Source of the DNA: Verrucomicrobiota bacterium
GTDB lineage: Bacteria; Verrucomicrobiota; Verrucomicrobiia; Limisphaerales; JAFGQR01
Direction of reading: 5' to 3'
DNA length: 64,000 bases
NCBI GenBank assembly: GCA_016935555.1
Contig: JAFGQR010000050.1
Span: 23,295 to 87,294 of the forward strand
This document shows positions 26,297 to 33,240 of this stretch, in pieces (within the stretch, counting starts at the first letter, position 1; each line of letters opens with the position of its first letter). Position numbers and translations under genes: made by a program. Under the pieces are notes generated by a model. That model made no database searches. It was not told where the DNA came from and saw only the letters and a program-made list of their open reading frames with translations.

Positions 26297-27778
26297 ATGA
26301 AACGAACATCTGTCCTTCTCCGTCTGCTGGCGCTGAGCACCGCGTCGGCTGTGGTCCTCAGCCAGGGCGCGGTCATGGCCGCCCAAGCCGCCAGCGCCCC
26401 GGCGCCGGCGCCTTCCGGCATCGAGGAGTTCATCAAGAAATCCAAACAACCCTTGCCGTGGCTCAGCTGGGGAGGCGACCTGCGGATTCGCACCGAGTAT
26501 TTTGACACCACCGTCAGCCTTAATGAGCACGATCCCAACTCCGAGTTCAACGTGATCCGCACACGCGGCCGCATCTGGACCTCGATCACGCCCATCACCA
26601 ACCTCAGCTTCAATGCCCGCATGGCGGCGGAGCCGCGGACTTTCACCGCGGACGGCGGTTTTGGCATTTACAAGGGGAAGCAGGGCACCGAGTGGCGCTA
26701 TGGCATCCTGGACAATGCCAACGTGAAATGGAACAACATCCTCGACCAGCCTCTCTCGCTGACGGCGGGCCGGCAGGACATCGTGTTTGGCGATTTCTGG
26801 AACTGGTGGCTGGTGGCGGACGGCACGCCGGGCGACGGTTCGTGGACCTACTTCCTGGACAGCATTCGCCTGACCTATGACGTGGCGCCGCTCAAGACCA
26901 AGTTGGACCTGATCTACATCTACCAGAACGCCAGGGCGGACGATTGGATCCCCACGATCCACCGGCCGACCTACAGGGGCACGGACTATCCTCTCACCGA
27001 ACAGAACGAGCAGGGCGTCATTGCCTACGCCTCGAACAAGTCCATCAAAAACACCACCCTCGACGGCTACTTCATCTACAAACGCGACACCCAGGAGACC
27101 TTCGCCCGCGCTTATGCCCCGTATCGCTCCGGCGACAATGCCAACATCTACACGTTCGGCGCCCGATTCATCGGCACCTACGCCGACCATTGGCAGCCCT
27201 ACCTCGAAGGCGCCTACCAGTTCGGCAACAAGGAAGACAGGATCATGGGGGTGTTCGACAACCGCGACCTGCGCGCCTGGGGCGTCAACGCCAGACTCAT
27301 CTACCTGTTCAAGGACCGCTACAATAACCAGCTCCAGCTCATCGCCGAACACCTCAGCGGCGACGACGACGACACCTCATGCAAGGACGAAATGTTCGAC
27401 GTCCTGTGGGGCCGCTGGCCCCGGTGGAGCGAACTCTACATCTATTCCTACGGCGGCGAGACCAGCGGCAAAATCGCCCAGCTCAACAACATCACCCGCG
27501 TCGGCGCCGGCTGGAGCATGAGCCCCGTCAAGGGCATGACCGTCAGTGCCATCTACAACGCCTTGTTCGCCCCGCAAAAAGTCGCCACCCGGGCGGTTGC
27601 CCCGACTTTTAGCAGTGACGGCAACTTCCGCGGCCATTACATGCAGGCCTACCTGAAGCACACGTTCAACAAACACATCAACGGTCATCTCTGGGCGGAA
27701 GCGGTCTGGCAAGGGGATTACTACAAAGAGCGCGACCTCATGCTGTTCCTGCGCCCGGAAATCATGTTCGTCTACTGA
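26297..27778 (+). CDS. Outer-membrane beta-barrel porin, alginate-export-like
   Basis: 493 residues from the ATG at 26297, with a signal peptide (MKRTSVLLRLLALSTASA ... AQAA). A short helical lead (SGIEEFIKKSKQPLPW) is followed by a long run of alternating aromatic/polar strands. Examples are WGGDLRIRTEYFDTTV, RTRGRIWTSITPITNLSFNA, SLTAGRQDIVFGDFWNWW and the terminal LMLFLRPEIMFVY, which ends in an aromatic residue as outer-membrane barrels do. The ordering and the FNVIRTRGR block resemble the alginate-export porin family (PF13372). It closes the glycosidase region and may take up the released oligosaccharides, since no SusC/SusD pair is present. Substrate specificity cannot be inferred. Confidence 0.85.
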   Translation: MKRTSVLLRLLALSTASAVVLSQGAVMAAQAASAPAPAPSGIEEFIKKSKQPLPWLSWGGDLRIRTEYFDTTVSLNEHDPNSEFNVIRTRGRIWTSITPITNLSFNARMAAEPRTFTADGGFGIYKGKQGTEWRYGILDNANVKWNNILDQPLSLTAGRQDIVFGDFWNWWLVADGTPGDGSWTYFLDSIRLTYDVAPLKTKLDLIYIYQNARADDWIPTIHRPTYRGTDYPLTEQNEQGVIAYASNKSIKNTTLDGYFIYKRDTQETFARAYAPYRSGDNANIYTFGARFIGTYADHWQPYLEGAYQFGNKEDRIMGVFDNRDLRAWGVNARLIYLFKDRYNNQLQLIAEHLSGDDDDTSCKDEMFDVLWGRWPRWSELYIYSYGGETSGKIAQLNNITRVGAGWSMSPVKGMTVSAIYNALFAPQKVATRAVAPTFSSDGNFRGHYMQAYLKHTFNKHINGHLWAEAVWQGDYYKERDLMLFLRPEIMFVY

Positions 27779-28028
27779 TGCCGTTTTCTGTGTGCGGCTG
27801 TTTGCGGGCGGCATGGAGTGAGCCCTGCGCAAGGGAGCGTCGCGCCAGGATGAACGGGTCTTGGGCTCGCATGGCAGTGGGTGCTGACCCACCAGCCGGG
27901 AGGACCACCCCCGTGGCCTTCCGCGGCCGCCCCCCTTCACCCGGCACGACAATGTCCAGTTCCTGGGAAGGGAACACCTCCAACATTCGGACGTGAATCG
28001 AGGCCATGAAGCGCCGCCGATATGGCGC

Positions 28029-28069
28029 AATTGATAATTGAAAATTAGGAATTGAGAATTTTCAATTGG
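28029..28069. repeat. AT-rich dispersed repeat, short related copy
   Basis: A stretch containing AATTGAAAATTAGGAATTGA and a following ATTTTCAATT that shares the TTGAGAATT/TTTTCAATT words of the 60-base repeats at 16269 and 50968. The ends can also pair with each other (AATTGA with TCAATT). It lies in the GC-rich gap before the phenylacetate-CoA-ligase-like gene. Confidence 0.5.
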
Positions 28070-28086
28070 GTCTTTCGGCAGCCCAT

Positions 28087-28310
28087 GCGCGGTTCATGGG
28101 AAGGCGCGGACCCGCCTTCATGGCAGGCGCCACTGCGGTGTGGCAAGCCCGGTAGGGCGAGACTCCGTCGAGCCCTGGCTTCCCCTCGTGGCATGCCGGC
28201 TCGCCACGGCGCCGCACCGAGGCGGCCAACGATGGGCGGTGCGGACGCGGGGGAGTTTGGGCTCGACGGAGTGTCGCCCTGCCATCGGCGTGTGGAAGCG
28301 CGGTTCATGG
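28087..28310. repeat. REPIN-like pair of inverted hairpins bracketed by 13-base direct repeats
   Basis: Positions 28151-28175 and 28259-28283 are inverted copies of one 25-base unit with two mismatches. Each contains a self-pairing hairpin; the left one has arms GGGC-GA-GAC and GTC-GA-GCCC around TCC. Two copies of GCGCGGTTCATGG flank the pair at 28087-28099 and 28298-28310. The arrangement of two inverted REP hairpins with a short spacer is that of REPIN/BIME elements. The gap 27779-28328 holds nothing else I can support. Confidence 0.8.
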
Positions 28311-28328
28311 CAGGAATGAAGTTCTTTT

Positions 28329-29621
28329 ATGTATTGGAATCGTGAGATCGAAACGATGGAGCGCGCCGCCCTGGAGACGCTCCAGCTGCAGCGCCTGCAG
28401 GACACCGTCCTCCGGGTGGCGCAGCGGGTGCCGTTTTACCAGGAGCGCTTCGCCGCCGCCGGCTTCACCCCCGACGACCTGCGATCGCTGGCCGACGTGC
28501 GGCGCCTGCCGTTCACGACGGGGGCGGACCTGCGGGCGACGTATCCGGCCGGGCTGCTGGCAGTGCCGCTGGACGACGCGGTGCGGCTGCACACGTCGAG
28601 CGGGACGACCGGCAAACCCAAGGCGCTGTATTTCTCGCGGCAGGACGTCGACCACGCCGCCGAACTCATCGCGCGCTGCCTGGTCATGTCCGGCATGCAC
28701 GCCGGGGACGTCCTCCAGAACATCATGACCTACGGGCTGTTCACCGGCGCGCTGGTCATGCATTACGGCGCCGAAAAAGTCGGCTGCCTCGTCATCCCCG
28801 CCGGCCCGGGCAACTCCGAACGGCAGCTCATGCTGATGCAGGATTTCCGGACGACGGCGATTCACGCGACGCCGAGCTATGCGCTTTACTTTGCGGATTT
28901 TCTGGAGAAGAAGGGCGTGGACCCGCGCAAGGAGCTGAGCCTGCGCCGGGCGTTTGTGGGCGCCGAGCCCTACACGGAGGAGACCCGCCGCAAGATCGAG
29001 GCGGCGCTGGGCCTGCAGGTGTTCAACTCCTATGGCCTGTCCGAAATGAACGGCCCCGGCGTGGCGTTCGAATGCCCCCAGCAGCACGGCATGCACCTCT
29101 GGGAAGACCATTTCCTCTTGGAAATCATCCATCCCGAGACGGGTGACCCGGTGCCGGACGGCGAGCAGGGGGAGCTGGTGCTGACCACCCTGTGCCGCGA
29201 GGCCATGCCGCTGCTGCGATACCGCACCCGGGACATCACGACGGTCCTCCCGGAGCCGTGCGCGTGCGGGCGCACCCACCGCCGGATCCAGCGCATCGCG
29301 GGACGCTCGGACGACATGCTGATCGCGCGGGGCGTCAACTTCTATCCGCAGCAGATCGAGAGCATTCTCATGGGCATGCCCGCCCTGGGCCGCAATTACC
29401 TGATCGTGCTCGAAGGCCTCGACGAGCTGACCGTCAAGGTCGAACTGGCCGAGGCCGGCTTCGACGGCCAGGTCGAGCACCTGGCCCGGCTCCAGTCCCG
29501 CATCGCCGACAGCATCCGCGCCGAACTGCTGGTCAAACCCAAGGTGGACCTCGTGCCGCCAGGCACCCTGCCCGTCAGCGAGGGCAAGGCCAAGCGTGTT
29601 CTCGACAAACGTTCGCTGTGA
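28329..29621 (+). CDS. Phenylacetate-CoA ligase-like AMP-forming enzyme
   Basis: 430 residues, the usual length for PaaK-type ligases, which activate aryl-acetates to CoA thioesters with ATP. The ATP-binding loop SSGTTGKPK is near residue 92. Further blocks are TYGLFTGALVMHYGAEKVG, FNSYGLSEMNGPGVAFEC near 235, YRTRDITTV with an adjacent CACGR near 310, the GRSDDMLIARGVNFYP block near 330 and a C-terminal PVSEGKAKRVLD with the catalytic Lys region. Its partner 20 bases downstream is a two-repeat ACT protein; this pair is conserved in many anaerobes and commonly linked to aryl-pyruvate or aryl-acetate metabolism. No paa ring-degradation genes are near, so the role is more likely in aromatic-acid salvage than complete catabolism. 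The start lies just after the REPIN-like element. Confidence 0.92.
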   Translation: MYWNREIETMERAALETLQLQRLQDTVLRVAQRVPFYQERFAAAGFTPDDLRSLADVRRLPFTTGADLRATYPAGLLAVPLDDAVRLHTSSGTTGKPKALYFSRQDVDHAAELIARCLVMSGMHAGDVLQNIMTYGLFTGALVMHYGAEKVGCLVIPAGPGNSERQLMLMQDFRTTAIHATPSYALYFADFLEKKGVDPRKELSLRRAFVGAEPYTEETRRKIEAALGLQVFNSYGLSEMNGPGVAFECPQQHGMHLWEDHFLLEIIHPETGDPVPDGEQGELVLTTLCREAMPLLRYRTRDITTVLPEPCACGRTHRRIQRIAGRSDDMLIARGVNFYPQQIESILMGMPALGRNYLIVLEGLDELTVKVELAEAGFDGQVEHLARLQSRIADSIRAELLVKPKVDLVPPGTLPVSEGKAKRVLDKRSL

Positions 29622-29641
29622 ACCCTTCCGCCCCATCCCCC

Positions 29642-30073
29642 ATGAACGCCGTCCGTCTGATCGCCGTTTTCGCCGAAAACAAGCCCGGCCAAACCGCCCG
29701 CATCACCCGCCTGCTCGCCGAGGCGAACATCAATATCCGATGGGCAACCATCGCCAATAACGGCGCGTTCGGCGTCTTGAAATTCCTCGTGGACAAGCCG
29801 GACGCGGCCTTTCACCAGCTGAAGCAGAACGGGGTGATGGTGACGTTTCTCGAAGCCCTGGCGGTCGAAGTCCAGGACCGCCCCGGCGCCCTGCACACCG
29901 TCGCCGAAGCGCTGGCGCATCACCAGATCAACCTCGACAACACCTCCGGCTACGTCGCCGACCGCAACCGCGCCATCCTGATCGTCGAAGTGCAGGACGT
30001 CGCCCGCGCCGCCACCGTGCTCGAGCAGCACAAGCTTCACCTGTTGTCCCAGGCCGAAATGCTCCAGGCGTGA
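29642..30073 (+). CDS. ACT-domain protein partner of the CoA ligase
   Basis: 143 residues from the ATG at 29642. Two ACT repeats are visible: LIAVFAENKPGQTARITRLL with INIRWATIANNG (about 3-68), and VEVQDRPGALHTVAEALAHH with INLDNTSGYV (about 73-140). ACT domains bind amino acids and regulate enzymes. Stand-alone two-repeat forms next to PaaK-type ligases are a recurrent pair and probably sense an aromatic amino acid. An open frame runs upstream inside the ligase gene but is only overlap. It is convergent with thpR; the two stop codons are nine bases apart. Confidence 0.88.
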   Translation: MNAVRLIAVFAENKPGQTARITRLLAEANINIRWATIANNGAFGVLKFLVDKPDAAFHQLKQNGVMVTFLEALAVEVQDRPGALHTVAEALAHHQINLDNTSGYVADRNRAILIVEVQDVARAATVLEQHKLHLLSQAEMLQA

Positions 30074-30082
30074 CCGCGGCCT

Positions 30083-30682
30083 TTACGCCGCCGCACCGGT
30101 CCCGGGCCGTTCCCCGCCGGTCAGCGGAACGCATGCCAGCACCGCATGCTCCGCCCCGCCGGGACGCAGCGTGCTCCGCATCAACGCCACCTCCTCCACC
30201 CGCCAACAGGCCGACGGCCGGGCCGCGTCCAATCCCAACGATTCGACCAGCCGACTCGCGCGCCGGGCTTCGTCGAGTTTGACGCGGCCCACGGTCAGGT
30301 GCGGCGTGAACCGGCGATCCTCAAGCTTTCCCCACGGGCGCGTTCGGTCCGCCACCGCCGCCTGCAGGCGCCCGAGCACCTCCAAGGCCCCTTCGAGGCC
30401 AATCCAATAAACGCACGGCCGGCCGGTGCCCGGAAAACAGCCCCACCCCGCCAGGCGCAACTCGAACGGCGCCACCCCGGCAACGGCCTTCCGCAGCGCC
30501 GCCTCGATTTCCGGCGTGGCCTCGCACGGCACGTCGCCCAGGAAACGAAGCGTCAGATGGGCCTGGGCGTCGCCGATCCACCGCACCGCCTGGCCGCCAG
30601 GCGCCGCCGCCAGCACCCGCTGCCGCCGCGCAATCTCCGCCTTCACCCGCTCGGGCAGGTTGATCGCGACAAACGTTCGCAT
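30083..30682 (-). CDS. thpR: RNA 2',3'-cyclic phosphodiesterase
   Basis: 199 residues from the ATG ending at 30682 (MRTFVAINLP). It is a 2H phosphoesterase: both HxT motifs are present, HLTLRFLG near residue 43 and HLTVGRV near 128, arranged as in ThpR/LigT. These enzymes open 2',3'-cyclic phosphate ends of RNA and were first studied as 2'-5' RNA ligases. The Pro/Gly/Ala tail after residue 185 is nonconserved. A long open frame upstream of the ATG passes through the palindromic repeat and is not coding. It is monocistronic and convergent to the ACT gene. Confidence 0.9.
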   Translation of the reverse strand: MRTFVAINLPERVKAEIARRQRVLAAAPGGQAVRWIGDAQAHLTLRFLGDVPCEATPEIEAALRKAVAGVAPFELRLAGWGCFPGTGRPCVYWIGLEGALEVLGRLQAAVADRTRPWGKLEDRRFTPHLTVGRVKLDEARRASRLVESLGLDAARPSACWRVEEVALMRSTLRPGGAEHAVLACVPLTGGERPGTGAAA

Positions 30683-30758
30683 GCTCGCGTTCACGGCGCC
30701 GATGCTGAAACGAAGCCAGCGCGCCGTCAATGGGGCGCCGTCCCCGCGCGACGCGCCC

Positions 30759-30926
30759 GGTAGGGACGCGTTCCACCGCGTCCCTCTTGTCTCTTTGGCG
30801 GCGGCGAGCGTCGGGAACTGACTCGGAGGGACACCATCAGGCGGCTGGGCCCCCCGGGGTCCAGCCGCCTGGGCCAACGCACGCCTCCAAGGAGACGTCA
30901 GGGACGCGGTGGAACGCGTCCCTACC
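30759..30926. repeat. Composite palindromic element: 27-base perfect inverted pair with a central hairpin
   Basis: Positions 30759-30785 and 30900-30926 are exact reverse complements over 27 bases. Each arm is itself a hairpin (GGGACGCG, loop TTCCAC, CGCGTCCC). Between them, 30839-30848 pairs with 30861-30870 (AGGCGGCTGG with CCAGCCGCCT). Outer arms both begin GGTAGGG when read inward, as does the left unit at 28151, so the two elements may be related families. The gap 30683-31012 has no gene; it must carry the promoters of thpR and the PurF homologue. Confidence 0.85.
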
Positions 30927-31012
30927 TCCCGGCCTCGCTTCGCGCTTGAGTTGGCGGGGGACAACCGCTAGGCTGTGTGCGTTTCAATGGCGGCAGAAAC
31001 CGAAACGGAGTT

Positions 31013-32413
31013 ATGGGCGGCTATTTTGGTGTGGTTTCAAGAGACGACTGCGTGGCGGACCTGTTTTACGGGACCGACTACCACTCCCATCTCGGGACGC
31101 ATCGCGGCGGCCTGGCGGTGCACAACGGCGCGGGCTGCGAGCGTTACATTCACGACATCACCAACGCGCAGTTCCGCACGAAGTTCGAGCAGGACGTTCT
31201 GAAGCTCAAGGGCCGGATGGGCATCGGCGTGATCAGCGACACGGACGACCAGCCGCTGACCATCGGATCGCACCTGGGCCATTATGCGATCGTCACCGTC
31301 GGGCGCATTGGGAACATGAGCGAGCTGGTCAGGCAGGCCTACGGCTTGCGCTCGGCGCATTTCTCGGAAATGAGCGGCGGCGGGATCAACCCCACCGAGT
31401 TGGTGGCGCTCTTCATCAACCAGGGGGCCACCTTCGCCGAGGGGATCGAGATCGCGCAGAACGCCATCTCCGGATCCTGCTCCCTGCTGCTGCTGTCCGA
31501 CAAGGGCGTCTACGCCGCCCGCGACAAGCTCGGCCGCACCCCGATTGTTCTCGGCCGGAAAGACGGCGCCTACGCGGCGACGATGGAGAGCGCCGCGTTT
31601 CCGAACCTCGGGTATGAGACGCTGCGCGAGCTGGGCCCGGGCGAGGTGGTGCGGCTGACGCCCGAAGGGGTGGAAACGCTGGCATTGCCGCAGTCGCGCT
31701 GCCAGATGTGCGCGTTTTTCTGGGTGTATTACGGCTACCCGGCTTCCACCTACGAGGGCGTTAACACCGAGGAAAGCCGCTACCGCAGCGGTGCCGCCCT
31801 GGCCCGGCGGGACACCACGCCCGTGGATGTGGTCGCCGGCATTCCCGATTCGGGCACCGGCCACGCGATGGGCTACGCGAGGCAGAGAGGAGTTCCCTTC
31901 GAGCGGCCTTTCGTGAAATACACGCCCACCTGGTCGCGCAGTTTCATGCCCCAGGACCAGCCCACCCGCGACCTGATCGCCCGCATGAAAATCATCCCCA
32001 TCAAGGAACTCATCCAGGGCCGCCGCCTCCTGTTCTGCGAGGACTCCATCGTCCGCGGCACCCAGCTCCGCGACACGGTCCGCCGGCTGTTCGATTACGG
32101 CGCAAAGGAGGTCCACATGCGGCCGGCCTGCCCGCCGCTCATCCATGGCTGCAAGTTCCTCAACTTCTCGCGCTCGAAATCCGAGCTCGACCTCGCCGGG
32201 CGGCGGGCGATCAGGGAAATGGAAGGCCAGGACGGCCCGCCGCCGCCGGAATACGCGGAGCCGGGCTCGGAGCAGCACCGGGCCATGGTGGAGCGGATTC
32301 GGCACCGGCTGGGCCTGACGACGCTGTTGTATCAGCGGCTCGACGACCTGGTCCGGGCGATCGGCCTGCCCAAGGAACGGCTCTGCACCTACTGCTGGGA
32401 CGGCCAAGAATAA
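31013..32413 (+). CDS. PurF-like amidophosphoribosyltransferase homologue lacking the N-terminal Cys
   Basis: 466 residues from the ATG at 31013. The class-II amidotransferase fold begins MGGYFGVVSRDDCV, where true PurF has Met-Cys-Gly; Gly replaces the catalytic Cys nucleophile, so glutamine hydrolysis by this domain is not expected. The rest of the fold is kept (YHSHLGTHRGGLAV, GRIGN near 104). The phosphoribosyltransferase half has the PRPP loop LLFCEDSIVRGTQ near 345. Cys residues matching the iron-sulfur ligands of Bacillus-type PurF are present in CQMCAFFWVYYGYP, RPACPP and the C-terminal CTYCWDG. I recall similar Cys-less homologues in other phyla. HisF starts three bases downstream, so both are likely translated from one message. 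Ammonia-dependent or regulatory function is inference. Confidence 0.85.
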   Translation: MGGYFGVVSRDDCVADLFYGTDYHSHLGTHRGGLAVHNGAGCERYIHDITNAQFRTKFEQDVLKLKGRMGIGVISDTDDQPLTIGSHLGHYAIVTVGRIGNMSELVRQAYGLRSAHFSEMSGGGINPTELVALFINQGATFAEGIEIAQNAISGSCSLLLLSDKGVYAARDKLGRTPIVLGRKDGAYAATMESAAFPNLGYETLRELGPGEVVRLTPEGVETLALPQSRCQMCAFFWVYYGYPASTYEGVNTEESRYRSGAALARRDTTPVDVVAGIPDSGTGHAMGYARQRGVPFERPFVKYTPTWSRSFMPQDQPTRDLIARMKIIPIKELIQGRRLLFCEDSIVRGTQLRDTVRRLFDYGAKEVHMRPACPPLIHGCKFLNFSRSKSELDLAGRRAIREMEGQDGPPPPEYAEPGSEQHRAMVERIRHRLGLTTLLYQRLDDLVRAIGLPKERLCTYCWDGQE

Positions 32414-32416
32414 TCC

Positions 32417-33184
32417 ATGACCACCCCATCCCCCCTTCGAATCATGCCCTGCCTCGACATGCGCCAGGGGCGCGTCGTCAAAGGCGTGCACTTTGTCGAC
32501 ATCCAGGATGCCGGCGACCCCGTGGCCTGCGCCCGGGCTTACTGCGAGGCCGGCGCCGACGAACTGGCCATGCTGGACATCACCGCCACCGTCGAACACC
32601 GCGCCACCCTGCTCGACGTCGTCCGCCGCGTCGCCGCCGTGACCACCATCCCCTTCACCGTGGGCGGCGGCATCCAGGATGTGGCGTCGGCACAGGCGGT
32701 CCTCGCCGCCGGCGCCAACAAGGTGTCCACCAGCAGCGCCGCGTTTCGCCAACCCCAAGTCATCGCCAACATGATCCGCGACCTCGGCCCGGACAAGGTC
32801 ACCGTCGCCATCGATGTCGACCGCAACCCCGCCCTGCCCTCGGGGTACGAAGTCTTCATCGACGGCGGCCGCACCGCCACCGGTGCTGACGCCCTCGAAT
32901 GGGCGCGGCAAGTGGCCGGGTATGGTGTGCGCTGCATTCTGCCCACCAGCAAGGCTACCGACGGCGCCCGCACCGGGTTCGATCTGCCGCTGATCCGCAT
33001 GATCGCCGCCGCCACCCGCGCCGAAATCGTCGCGTCCGGCGGCGCCGGCACCCTCGAGCACTTTCGCCAGGCTGCCGAGGCGGGCGCAACCGTCCTGCTG
33101 GCGGCGTCCGTGTTCCACTTCGGGCTCATCGCCATCCCCGACCTCAAACAGTATCTCCGGGCCAACGGCTTCCGCGTCCATTGA
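32417..33184 (+). CDS. hisF: Imidazole glycerol phosphate synthase cyclase subunit HisF
   Basis: 255 residues, standard for HisF, a (beta/alpha)8 barrel that uses ammonia from HisH to turn PRFAR into imidazole glycerol phosphate and AICAR. The catalytic Asp residues are in place: Asp14 in MPCLDMRQGRVVKGV and Asp133 in TVAIDVDRN. The phosphate-binding GGGIQD (about 83-88) and ASGGAG (near 222) loops are present. Some positions differ from usual HisF, for example CILPTSKATDGARTGFD where LLTSMDRDGTKxGYD is common. No hisH or other his gene is adjacent; instead it is preceded, three bases away, by the Cys-less PurF homologue. AICAR and PRPP link the two reactions. Confidence 0.9.
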   Translation: MTTPSPLRIMPCLDMRQGRVVKGVHFVDIQDAGDPVACARAYCEAGADELAMLDITATVEHRATLLDVVRRVAAVTTIPFTVGGGIQDVASAQAVLAAGANKVSTSSAAFRQPQVIANMIRDLGPDKVTVAIDVDRNPALPSGYEVFIDGGRTATGADALEWARQVAGYGVRCILPTSKATDGARTGFDLPLIRMIAAATRAEIVASGGAGTLEHFRQAAEAGATVLLAASVFHFGLIAIPDLKQYLRANGFRVH

Positions 33185-33240
33185 CCCCCGCCCGACGGGC
33201 CGGAACGCCCCGGCACGCAGCGTCGCCTGCGCCGGCAAGC

